Assembly (NCBI GenBank): GCA_937990665.1
Contig: CALKRF010000118.1
Location: forward strand, 1-30,680
Direction of reading: 5' to 3'
Source of the DNA: an uncultured Atopobium sp.
GTDB taxonomy: Bacteria; Actinomycetota; Coriobacteriia; Coriobacteriales; Atopobiaceae
Length of the DNA: 30,680 bases
Shown: positions 23,524 through 30,680 of the stretch, one piece after another
Position numbering within the stretch: the stretch's first letter is position 1
Layout: each line of letters opens with the position of its first letter
Translations under genes and position numbers: made by a program
The notes under the pieces: model-generated
What the model was told of the DNA's origin: nothing
What the model saw: only the letters and a program-made list of their open reading frames with translations
Database searches by the model: none

Positions 23524-23582
23524 TTATTGCACAGGGTGTGCAATAATACTCAGTATGTGCAATAAGTACGGTGTTGTTGCAC
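23524..23582. promoter_or_regulatory. Two operator palindromes upstream of tetR
   Basis: Site 1 (23524-23546): arms TTATTGCACA and TGTGCAATAA, perfect, with a 3-base spacer. Site 2 (23557-23582): arms GTGCAATAA and TTGTTGCAC, 8 of 9 matching, with an 8-base spacer. The shared half-site TTATTGCAC and the position 44 bp before tetR fit autoregulation by a TetR-family protein. Confidence 0.75.
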
Positions 23583-23625
23583 TTCCGCGCTCGCGTACCT
23601 GCAACCAGGAGAGGCTTCAGAACGT

Positions 23626-24333
23626 ATGACGCAAACATTGTCTGCACCTGCTGTTTTTTCAGCTTGCAAGCTTGATCGACGCACCGCAAGAACTCGCGCG
23701 GCGCTCAGAAAAGCCCTGGCAGAAGAGATAGACGCTACCGGCGACCTTACTTCCGTGACCGTCACGGGTGTAACGGAGCGCGCCGGCCTCACGCGTCGCA
23801 CCTTTTACTCCCACTACAAAGACATCCCTGACCTGGTGCTCCACATCGAAAAGGAAGCGCTGGCGGAGCTCCGACCTGCTGTCGAGCAGCTCGCTCGCGT
23901 GAACCTTGCCGAGCTTAAGGAGGCCATTGACTCCTACAAGCCATGCCCCGGCGCAACGGAGATGCTCCGAAGCATTCGCAAGCACGGCTTCTACCTGCGC
24001 CCCTTGCTGGGCAACGGTGGAGATCCCGCATTCCAGGACAAGCTAAAGCACCTGGTACATGAGGTTATCGCCCAGCGCGCCCTGCATGATCTTGATCCGC
24101 GCGCACTTGGCCCTTTCTTTGACTACTATCTGACCTTTGCAATTTCTGCCGAGGTCGGCGTCCTTATCCGCTGGTTAATCGGCGGCATGCGCGAGAGCGA
24201 CGAGCAGATGGCAGGCCTGATGACCGGCCTGATGTTTGTTGCACCTGGCGATTTGTACGGCAAGCCAATCAAGCTAGACGTTCCACGATTTGCGCTTGCA
24301 ACTCTTGTTCTCGGAGAGGAAAACAATGATTAG
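23626..24333 (+). CDS. TetR-family transcription regulator
   Basis: 235 residues. The N-terminal HTH (about 18-70) reads RRTARTRAALRKALAEE ... TSVTVTGVTERAGLTRRTFYSHYKDIPDLV, typical of TetR repressors. The C-terminal ~160 residues form a helical ligand domain of the kind seen in low-similarity TetR members. The ligand cannot be predicted. AGGAG lies somewhat far (about 13 bases) from the ATG. It overlaps the next gene by 8 bases (24326-24333), so regulator and activase-like protein are one translational unit. Two palindromes upstream are its probable operators. Confidence 0.9.
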   Translation: MTQTLSAPAVFSACKLDRRTARTRAALRKALAEEIDATGDLTSVTVTGVTERAGLTRRTFYSHYKDIPDLVLHIEKEALAELRPAVEQLARVNLAELKEAIDSYKPCPGATEMLRSIRKHGFYLRPLLGNGGDPAFQDKLKHLVHEVIAQRALHDLDPRALGPFFDYYLTFAISAEVGVLIRWLIGGMRESDEQMAGLMTGLMFVAPGDLYGKPIKLDVPRFALATLVLGEENND

Positions 24334-27300
24334 TCCAAAGTTTGAGCTGGTAGAGAATGGTGCCGAGCTTGCACCAAACGTCCCACTTGACCTGTCTCAG
24401 GCCCACCTTATGCTGGGCATCGATGTTGGTTCCACAACCGTAAAGCTGTCCGTCATCGACGAGGACGGCACGCTGGTTTACGCAAACTACGAGCGTCACC
24501 ACACCGACGTTCGCGCAACTGCGCGTTCTCTGTTTGTCAAAGCCCAGAAGCACATTGGCGAGACACCTATGTACGCCGCAATTACCGGTTCCGGCGGAAT
24601 GCTCTTGGCGCAATGGCTTGACCTGGAGTTTGTCCAGGAGGTTATCGCTTCCAAGCGCGCCGTTGAGACGCTGATCCCTCAGACCGACGTTGCCATTGAG
24701 CTGGGCGGCGAAGACGCAAAGATTATCTACTTTGATAACGGCATTGAGCAGCGCATGAACGGTACCTGCGCTGGTGGTACTGGTGCATTCATCGACCAGA
24801 TGGCATCTCTCCTTAAGACTGATGCAACCGGCCTCAACGAGCTGGCTAAAGACGTCAAGCAGATCTACCCAATTGCATCTCGCTGCGGCGTTTTTGCTAA
24901 GTCTGATGTTCAGCCACTGCTCAACGAAGGTGCCGCTCCTGCCGACATTGCAGCTTCCATCTTCCAGGCTGTTGCAAACCAGACCGTCTCTGGCCTGGCT
25001 TGTGGTCATCCTATCCGCGGCCACGTTGCGTTTCTCGGCGGCCCTTTGCAGTACCTCTCTGAGCTGCGCCGCCGCTTCTACATCACGCTTAACCTGGACG
25101 ACGAGCACATCGTCTTGCCAAAGAACGCCCACCTCTTTGTTGCAACGGGTGCTGCTCTGGCAGGCGAGTCCGACCGACCAGTCACCTTTACGCAGGTCAT
25201 GGAGGCGTTGGATAACCTCAAGGACATCCAGGGCTCCGAGGTTGCCCGTCTGGACCCACTTTTTGCTACTCAGCAGGACTTTGACGACTTCAAGGCCCGC
25301 CACGACAAGGAGGTAGTCCCCAAAGGCCAGCTGGCCAACTATCACGGCCGCGTGTTTATCGGTATTGACGCAGGTTCTACTACCATGAAGGCTGCTGTTG
25401 TTGGCGAGAAGGGCGAGCTTCTTTACACCTGGTACGACAATAACAATGGCGATATCCTGGGCACTGCTCGCAAGATTATGGACTCCATCTACGACGAGAT
25501 GCCTTCCGACTGCATTATTGGCCACGTCACAACCACGGGTTATGGCGAGGGAATCCTGATTGAGGCTCTGCGAGCAGACTCCGGCGAGATTGAGACCGTT
25601 GCTCACCTGCGTGGCGCCAAGGCATTTGTCCCAGACGTTGATTTCATTCTTGATATTGGCGGCCAGGACATGAAGTGTCTGCAGGTCAAAGACGGCGTCA
25701 TTGAGCACATCATGCTGAACGAGGCTTGCTCTGCAGGCTGCGGCTCCTTTATTGCGTCCTTTGCCGACTCCATGAAGATGGACGTCCGCGAGTTTGCAAC
25801 CGCTGCAACTAAGGCAAAACTCCCTGTTGACCTGGGCTCTCGTTGTACCGTCTTCATGAACTCCCGCGTTAAGCAGGCGCAGAAGGAGGGTGCAACCATC
25901 GGCGACGTTGCTGCTGGTCTTTCGTACTCCGTCATCAAGAACGCCCTGTTCAAGGTCATCAAGCTCCGCGACTTCAGCGAGATTGGTGAGCACTGCATCG
26001 TCCAGGGCGGCACCTTCATGTCCGACGCCACGCTCCGCGCATTCGAGCTGCTCACCGGTAGGGACGTCATCCGTCCAGACATTGCAGGTGTTATGGGTGC
26101 CTACGGCGCCGCTCTTCTCGCCCGTGACCGCGCAGGCATTGACGGCGTATCTACCCTGCTTGATCGCGAGTCCATCGACAACCTGCAGGTCAAGCTTACC
26201 AACACGCACTGCCGCATCTGCCCTAACAGCTGCATGCTTACCATCAACGATTTTGGTAGCGGCCACAGGTTTATCACCGGTAACCGTTGCGAGAAAGGCG
26301 CAGGTAAGAAGCGTGGTGCCAAGAAGAACGAGGCGCCAAACCTCTTTGCGTTCAAAAACAAGCTGCTGTTTGATCGCGAGTCGCTTCCTGCAGATGAGGC
26401 TCCACGCGGCACCGTTGGCATTCCTCGTGCGCTCAACATGTACGAGAACTATCCGTTCTGGCACACGTTTTTCACTAAGTTGGGTTTCTCGGTTATTTTG
26501 TCCGACCAGACCACCGCAAAGACGTATGACATGGGTATCGAGTCCATGCCTTCCGAGTCCGCGTGCTATCCCGCAAAGCTTTCTCACGGCCACATCATGA
26601 ATCTGCTGGCCAAGGATCCAGACTTTATTTGGATGCCGTGTATTCGTTGGGAGCGCAAGGAGGACGACTCCGCAACCAACCACTACAACTGCCCAATTGT
26701 CATGAGCTACCCTCAGGCACTGGGCCTCAACGTGGACGAGCTCTCCGATCCGTCTATCCAGTACATGGCTCCGTTCATTCCATACGATAAAAAGAACGAG
26801 CTCAAGCGTCGTTTGTATGAGCTCATCAGTGAACAGCGCGAGAAGGACGCTCAGGCAGGTAAGGGTCGCTTCCGCGGCGAGCACATTACGCGCTCCGAAA
26901 TTGACGCCGCTGTTGAGGCTGCATGGCAGGAAGATATCAACGTCAAGGACCAGATGCACCGTGCAGGTGACGAGGCTCTTGCGTGGATTGAGGAACACGA
27001 TGCTCACGGTATTGTTCTTGCAGGTCGCCCATACCATAACGACCCAGAGATTAACCACGCCATCCCTGAGCTGGTCTCTTCCTTTGGCTTTGCTGTTCTC
27101 ACCGAGGATTCTATTGCTCACAAGATGATGCCTGAGCGCCCAATTCGCATTGTTGACCAGTGGATGTACCACTCGCGTCTATACCGTGCGGCTCGCTTTG
27201 TTGCGTCCCGAAACGATCTGGACCTCATCCAGCTCTTTTCGTTTGGTTGCGGTCTTGACGCGCTGACCACCGATCAGGTCCAGGAGATTCTTGAGGCTTC

Positions 27301-29080
27301 GGGCAAGATTTACACCATGCTTAAGGTTGACCAGGTCTCCAACTTGGGCGCCGCGCGCATTCGTATCCGTTCCCTGATGGCTGCCCTGAACGAGCAGCAG
27401 GCAGAGCTGGAGCGACTTGCAGCTGCCGGCCTGGTTACCGAGGCTGTTCCACAGGGCGTTCGCATGGCAGATGGCTCTCTGGAAAAGGCCAGGAGCGCAA
27501 GTTCTTCTCGCCGTGCGCCGGTGTACCGCGAGGCAGAATCCGCAGCTTACGAGAAGGTTCGCTATACCAAGGAGATGCAGGAAGCGGGCTATACCATCCT
27601 GGCTCCACAGATGGCGCCAATCCACTTTGGGCTGGTAGAAGAGCTACTGAGGGGTGCGGGCTACAATGTTGTGCTGCTGCCTTCGGTTGACCAGGGCGCT
27701 GTTGACATGGGTCTTCGCTACGTCAACAACGACATCTGCTACCCATCCATCCTGGTCACGGGCCAGATTATGGAGGCGGTGCTTTCGGGCAAGTACGACC
27801 TGACCAAGACCGCGGTTCTGATTTCGCAGACCGGCGGCGGCTGCCGTGCAACCAACTACATTGCGCTGATTCGTAAGGCGCTCAAAGACGCAGGTCATCC
27901 AGAGATTCCGGTCATTTCCGTCTCCGCTGCTTCCGGCCTTGACGAGGACAACCCAGGATTCAAGCTGTTCAAGCCTGATTTGCTGATCAAGGCAGTTTAT
28001 GCGCTGCTATACGGCGACCTGATCATGCAGCTTTTGTATCGCGTTCGTCCCTACGAGGCCGTTAAGGGTTCCGCAAACGAGTTGTATGACCAGCTCATGG
28101 CCGATACACGCTCCAAGATCAACGGAATTTCTCGCAAGGAATTCTACAAGCAGTGTCAACGTACTATTGAGCTGTTTGACAGCCTTCCCGTGGTCAACGA
28201 CCGCCAGAAGCCACGCGTCGGCGTCGTCGGCGAGATTCTGGTTAAGTTCCACCCAACGGCCAACAACGAGCTGGTCAAGGTCATCGAGTCCGAGGGCTGC
28301 GAGGCTAACGTTCCGGGCCTGGTCGACTTCTTCTTGTTTGGCCTCTCCAACGCGATCAACACGCACAAGGAGCTGGGCACCACGCTCAAGAGCCGCATGA
28401 CGCACATCGCGGGCATCAAGATGGTTCAGGGCTTGCGCGCGCCAATCAACAAGATGCTGGAGAAGTCCGAGCGCTTTGAGCCGTACCCCAACATCAATGA
28501 GCTGGCCGAGAAGGCCGAGCAGATCCTTTCGCTCTGCAACACGATGGGCGAGGGTTGGCTGCTGACCGCCGAGATGTGCGACCTCATTGAGACGGGCACG
28601 CCAAACATCGTCTGTGCTCAGCCGTTTGCCTGCCTGCCTAACCACGTTGTCGGCAAGGCGGTCATCAAGCGCCTGCGCCAGATGCACCCTGAGTCCAACA
28701 TTGTTGCTGTCGACTACGATCCAGGTGCGTCCGAGGTTAACCAGCTCAATCGTATCAAGCTGATGATTTCGGTTGCTAAGGAGAACTACAAGAACGGCGT
28801 AAACGGCGAGTTCAAGCTGGAAAACGCTGACGACCCCGTTACCAACGACGCGACCATGCCCTATACCGGTCGCGATAAGTTTGGCCTGGATTCCGTTGTC
28901 CGTGAGGGCGGTCACTCTTGCTCGTCGCACCACATGTCTGCGCTGGAAGCAACTGGCGCCAACCTAGGCGACCACGGCCGCACCGCGCCTGACCACGGAA
29001 AAGACTACGGTTCCATCAGACTTTCCGAGGAGCAGATGGCTGCTATCGAGCGCGCTAAGAAGAAGGCCGGCGTCAAGTAG
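24326..29080 (+). CDS. Giant fused 2-hydroxyacyl-CoA dehydratase activase-like / dehydratase-like protein
   Basis: 1584 residues from the ATG at 24326 (GGAGAGGA upstream). Domain order: ASKHA ATPase 1 (GIDVGSTT at 31-38, cluster cysteines C148 in GTCAGGTGAF and C187); ASKHA ATPase 2 (GIDAGSTT from 346, C468/C472 in NEACSAGCGSF and C507); a cysteine knot C629, C632, C636, C655; a DUF2229-like region (GIPRALNMYE, SESACYPAKLSHGH with C747); and a C-terminal HgdB-related region (~1065-1530) with C1138 (NDICYPS) and C1173 (GGGCRATNY). HgdC activators are dimers sharing one [4Fe-4S] cluster; here both halves are on one chain. Such COG1924-type fusions are widespread in anaerobes, but their substrate is not known to me. 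Likely ATP-driven low-potential electron transfer, cytoplasmic and oxygen-sensitive. No separate dehydratase subunits are nearby. Confidence 0.9.
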   Translation: MISPKFELVENGAELAPNVPLDLSQAHLMLGIDVGSTTVKLSVIDEDGTLVYANYERHHTDVRATARSLFVKAQKHIGETPMYAAITGSGGMLLAQWLDLEFVQEVIASKRAVETLIPQTDVAIELGGEDAKIIYFDNGIEQRMNGTCAGGTGAFIDQMASLLKTDATGLNELAKDVKQIYPIASRCGVFAKSDVQPLLNEGAAPADIAASIFQAVANQTVSGLACGHPIRGHVAFLGGPLQYLSELRRRFYITLNLDDEHIVLPKNAHLFVATGAALAGESDRPVTFTQVMEALDNLKDIQGSEVARLDPLFATQQDFDDFKARHDKEVVPKGQLANYHGRVFIGIDAGSTTMKAAVVGEKGELLYTWYDNNNGDILGTARKIMDSIYDEMPSDCIIGHVTTTGYGEGILIEALRADSGEIETVAHLRGAKAFVPDVDFILDIGGQDMKCLQVKDGVIEHIMLNEACSAGCGSFIASFADSMKMDVREFATAATKAKLPVDLGSRCTVFMNSRVKQAQKEGATIGDVAAGLSYSVIKNALFKVIKLRDFSEIGEHCIVQGGTFMSDATLRAFELLTGRDVIRPDIAGVMGAYGAALLARDRAGIDGVSTLLDRESIDNLQVKLTNTHCRICPNSCMLTINDFGSGHRFITGNRCEKGAGKKRGAKKNEAPNLFAFKNKLLFDRESLPADEAPRGTVGIPRALNMYENYPFWHTFFTKLGFSVILSDQTTAKTYDMGIESMPSESACYPAKLSHGHIMNLLAKDPDFIWMPCIRWERKEDDSATNHYNCPIVMSYPQALGLNVDELSDPSIQYMAPFIPYDKKNELKRRLYELISEQREKDAQAGKGRFRGEHITRSEIDAAVEAAWQEDINVKDQMHRAGDEALAWIEEHDAHGIVLAGRPYHNDPEINHAIPELVSSFGFAVLTEDSIAHKMMPERPIRIVDQWMYHSRLYRAARFVASRNDLDLIQLFSFGCGLDALTTDQVQEILEASGKIYTMLKVDQVSNLGAARIRIRSLMAALNEQQAELERLAAAGLVTEAVPQGVRMADGSLEKARSASSSRRAPVYREAESAAYEKVRYTKEMQEAGYTILAPQMAPIHFGLVEELLRGAGYNVVLLPSVDQGAVDMGLRYVNNDICYPSILVTGQIMEAVLSGKYDLTKTAVLISQTGGGCRATNYIALIRKALKDAGHPEIPVISVSAASGLDEDNPGFKLFKPDLLIKAVYALLYGDLIMQLLYRVRPYEAVKGSANELYDQLMADTRSKINGISRKEFYKQCQRTIELFDSLPVVNDRQKPRVGVVGEILVKFHPTANNELVKVIESEGCEANVPGLVDFFLFGLSNAINTHKELGTTLKSRMTHIAGIKMVQGLRAPINKMLEKSERFEPYPNINELAEKAEQILSLCNTMGEGWLLTAEMCDLIETGTPNIVCAQPFACLPNHVVGKAVIKRLRQMHPESNIVAVDYDPGASEVNQLNRIKLMISVAKENYKNGVNGEFKLENADDPVTNDATMPYTGRDKFGLDSVVREGGHSCSSHHMSALEATGANLGDHGRTAPDHGKDYGSIRLSEEQMAAIERAKKKAGVK

Positions 29081-29180
29081 CACGGTCGACCTGCCGGCGG
29101 ACGCGGAGCTGCGGCGAACGAGCATGACCACAGCCGAGGCCGCTCTGCGATTAGACGCGAACATTGAGATTTGCACGTTA

Positions 29181-29215
29181 ATGAGCCCCAAACTTTTGTT
29201 TGGGGCTCATTTTTG
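29181..29215 (+). terminator. Terminator after the fused activase gene
   Basis: A perfect 13-bp stem ATGAGCCCCAAAC/GTTTGGGGCTCAT (29181-29193/29198-29210) with a TTTT loop and a T tract after it. Confidence 0.92.
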
Positions 29216-29234
29216 TCGAATTTGGGCCCAAAAA

Positions 29235-29394
29235 GGTAAAAAATGCGTTTAGTTGGAGTATTCATTTTAAAAATGAGGTGTTTTGGCGTAATCAGTTAAA
29301 GAAATAGTTAAAACTTTTTCGCCTTTCCTGGGCAAACGTAAAGATAAAAAATTGAACTAAATCCTTCGACCCCCAACTAAACGGGTTTTTTACC
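29235..29394. mobile_element. MITE-like repeat with 26-bp terminal inverted repeats, copy 2
   Basis: Left end 29235-29260 (GGTAAAAAATGCGTTTAGTT...) and right end 29369-29394 (inverted) are the same 26-bp unit as at 4815-4962. The element is 160 bp, AT-rich and non-coding. The rest of 29395-29552 holds only a small ATGAAAT/ATTTCAT palindrome (29455-29473). Confidence 0.6.
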
Positions 29395-29552
29395 GCTTTA
29401 GCTCTCAAAAACGGCAAATTTTCGCGCTGAGGAAAAATTTTGCGTATAAAACATATGAAATATGCAATTTCATGCATAACGTCGTCAATCCGCGACTACA
29501 AACAGTGTTCCTTTGGTGTCAGAGTTAGACTACGCCAAGCAAATCCACTGAA

Positions 29553-30680
29553 TTACGCGAGTAGGCTGTATGCTCGCGAGCCAGAAGCAACAAAAGTGCT
29601 GTTCAACGCTAGACGCTCGGACGCAGGGAACCATCGTGTCGAGAAAACTACGCAACCATCGTTCAGGTAAATCTCCACGGTAGAGCCGTCGACAATAACA
29701 CGCAGGTCAGAGAGCTGCTTTAGCTCAATAGAGCGTTGATTTCTACCTGCAGCGGTGACCTTGTCAATGAATTGCATGGCAAAAATGCCCTTGGAGTAAG
29801 AAAGTACAAGTGCGTCGTTGAGAGTAAGCATTCCGTCTCCAGAGATGCCAGAAATCTCAATATCCGCAGATAGTTGACCTATTTCGACGAAGCCGTCAGC
29901 GCTGAATTCTTCACATTCGCGTCGTCTAGCATCAAGCTCTTTAACTGGGCGTTGCAGAATAACACCGTCATCAGACAGCGAAAGTTCTCGGGGCAGAGTA
30001 AGGTTGTGGCAGAAACCAATGCCCGCAGGATAACTATGGTAAGTTGGATCGATGATACCCATCCATCCAATCAAAATAGTACGCCCAGAATCGTCGACGA
30101 ACGTTTGAGGTGCGTAGAAGTCAAAACCGTGATCCCAGAGCACAAAGTTTTCGGTAGAAACAGTTTCAACATTGATAAGCTTCTTACCCTCTAGAAGCGG
30201 AAAATAGCCCGACTGCCAGATATTTTGCCACTTGGCGAGACACTCGCTTGAAGCATTCTCTTGCAAGTTAGTGGAATCGCTCAAGAGCGCCCTCTTGGAC
30301 GCATTGGCGCTTGAATTCGTATCAGCGCTTGGCTCTGTACCGGCACTTGGTTCCGTACCAGCGCCTTCTCTCAGCCCCTGCGGACATACGGACAGAAACT
30401 CCTGGCCATCGAGCTGCACTAAAAAAGGACATTCCCACATGTAGCCAAACGCATCGCGCTGACCCAGGGCATTAGTCCCGCGTATAACCGAGTGGAGCGT
30501 CCACGACTCACCGCAATCATTTGAGTCGTAAATCAAAACCGCTCCCGAATCATGTCGTTCATCTGCGGTTTTTACGTTACCAGCTGCAGCATCCCTCTCG
30601 CGAGCGCCTAACAGCATGCGGAGAGCCCCGTCTTGCTCCCAAACCTTCGGGTCGCGCACGTGGTTTGTGCAGGTATCGGG
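29553..30680 (-). CDS. GH32 beta-fructofuranosidase / sucrose(-6-phosphate) hydrolase (5' end outside window)
   Basis: The frame is open to the window edge (…TNHVRDPKVW), so the GTG at 30659 is an internal Val codon. The N-terminal part with the nucleophile Asp (NDPNG motif) is missing from the window. Visible GH32 motifs: the transition-state Asp in VRDPKVW, and the acid/base Glu in MWECPFLV. After FLSVCPQGL a Ser/Ala/Thr-rich insert of about 45 residues with a GTEPSA repeat precedes the normal QSGYFPL. The later YAPQTF, ILIGWMG and LTLPREL blocks and the C-terminal beta-sandwich are present. It hydrolyses sucrose or fructosides. No signal sequence can be judged. Partners should lie beyond the window. 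Confidence 0.9.
   Translation of the reverse strand, partial: PDTCTNHVRDPKVWEQDGALRMLLGARERDAAAGNVKTADERHDSGAVLIYDSNDCGESWTLHSVIRGTNALGQRDAFGYMWECPFLVQLDGQEFLSVCPQGLREGAGTEPSAGTEPSADTNSSANASKRALLSDSTNLQENASSECLAKWQNIWQSGYFPLLEGKKLINVETVSTENFVLWDHGFDFYAPQTFVDDSGRTILIGWMGIIDPTYHSYPAGIGFCHNLTLPRELSLSDDGVILQRPVKELDARRRECEEFSADGFVEIGQLSADIEISGISGDGMLTLNDALVLSYSKGIFAMQFIDKVTAAGRNQRSIELKQLSDLRVIVDGSTVEIYLNDGCVVFSTRWFPASERLALNSTFVASGSRAYSLLA

Noticed and set aside
24269..27172. A 967-codon open frame antisense to the fused activase gene
   Set aside because: Its translation has no recognisable motifs and is compositionally odd. The sense strand carries intact ATPase and cluster motifs; the antisense frame follows from biased codon use.
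29455..29473. ATGAAAT-5-ATTTCAT palindrome beyond the GH32 gene end
   Set aside because: Short, in AT-rich sequence, with no adjoining start or T tract; likely chance.

Overview
The window reads as a chromosomal segment of an anaerobic or fermentative actinobacterium of the Coriobacteriia, most likely the Atopobium/Lancefieldella/Olsenella group. This is an inference from remembered resemblance of the proteins, moderate GC, an oxygen-sensitive glycyl-radical enzyme, a 2-hydroxyacyl-CoA-dehydratase-type activase, and an endonuclease-like orphan protein of a kind I associate with this class. No database search was run.

Layout. 1-602: 3' part of a split transketolase gene. 663-737 (-): tRNA-Glu(TTC). 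806-3075 (-): two overlapping paralogous TPR-like genes, one with a collagen-like tail. 3385-4599: iron-dependent alcohol dehydrogenase with its own operator/promoter and terminator. 4675-4962: tandem repeat and a MITE-like repeat. 5190-6347: orphan endonuclease-like protein overlapping deoC (6337-6978). 7236-9702 (-): yjjW (activase) and yjjI (glycyl-radical enzyme), with a Crp/Fnr-type regulator upstream in the same direction (9868-10599). 10600-11373: repeat-rich non-coding stretch. 11374-13492 (-): psuG and an HTH-fused psuK. 13900-22912 (+): deoB, deoD, nucleoside-binding lipoprotein, ABC ATPase, two permeases, cdd and pdp. 22913-23625: non-coding stretch with an unusual two-block repeat array and two TetR-type operators. 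23626-29080: tetR and a 1584-residue fused activase/dehydratase-like protein. 29553-30680 (-): 3' part of a GH32 sucrase-type gene.

The centre (about 3.4-22.9 kb) is a nucleoside-salvage and fermentation island. Nucleosides enter through the lipoprotein/ABC transporter. Cytidine is deaminated by Cdd. Pdp and DeoD phosphorolyse pyrimidine and purine nucleosides. DeoB interconverts pentose 1- and 5-phosphates. DeoC splits deoxyribose-5-phosphate to glyceraldehyde-3-phosphate and acetaldehyde, which the alcohol dehydrogenase could reduce to ethanol. PsuK/PsuG feed pseudouridine into the same ribose-5-phosphate pool, which transketolase could consume. In this setting sits YjjI/YjjW, a glycyl-radical pair of uncertain function that also adjoins deoC in Escherichia coli. 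This makes it the best candidate here for an under-described system.

Second themes are (i) several independent families of small palindromic or tandem intergenic repeats, (ii) low-complexity insertions or tails in several otherwise conserved enzymes, and (iii) well-formed operator palindromes in front of adh, psuK/deoB and tetR.
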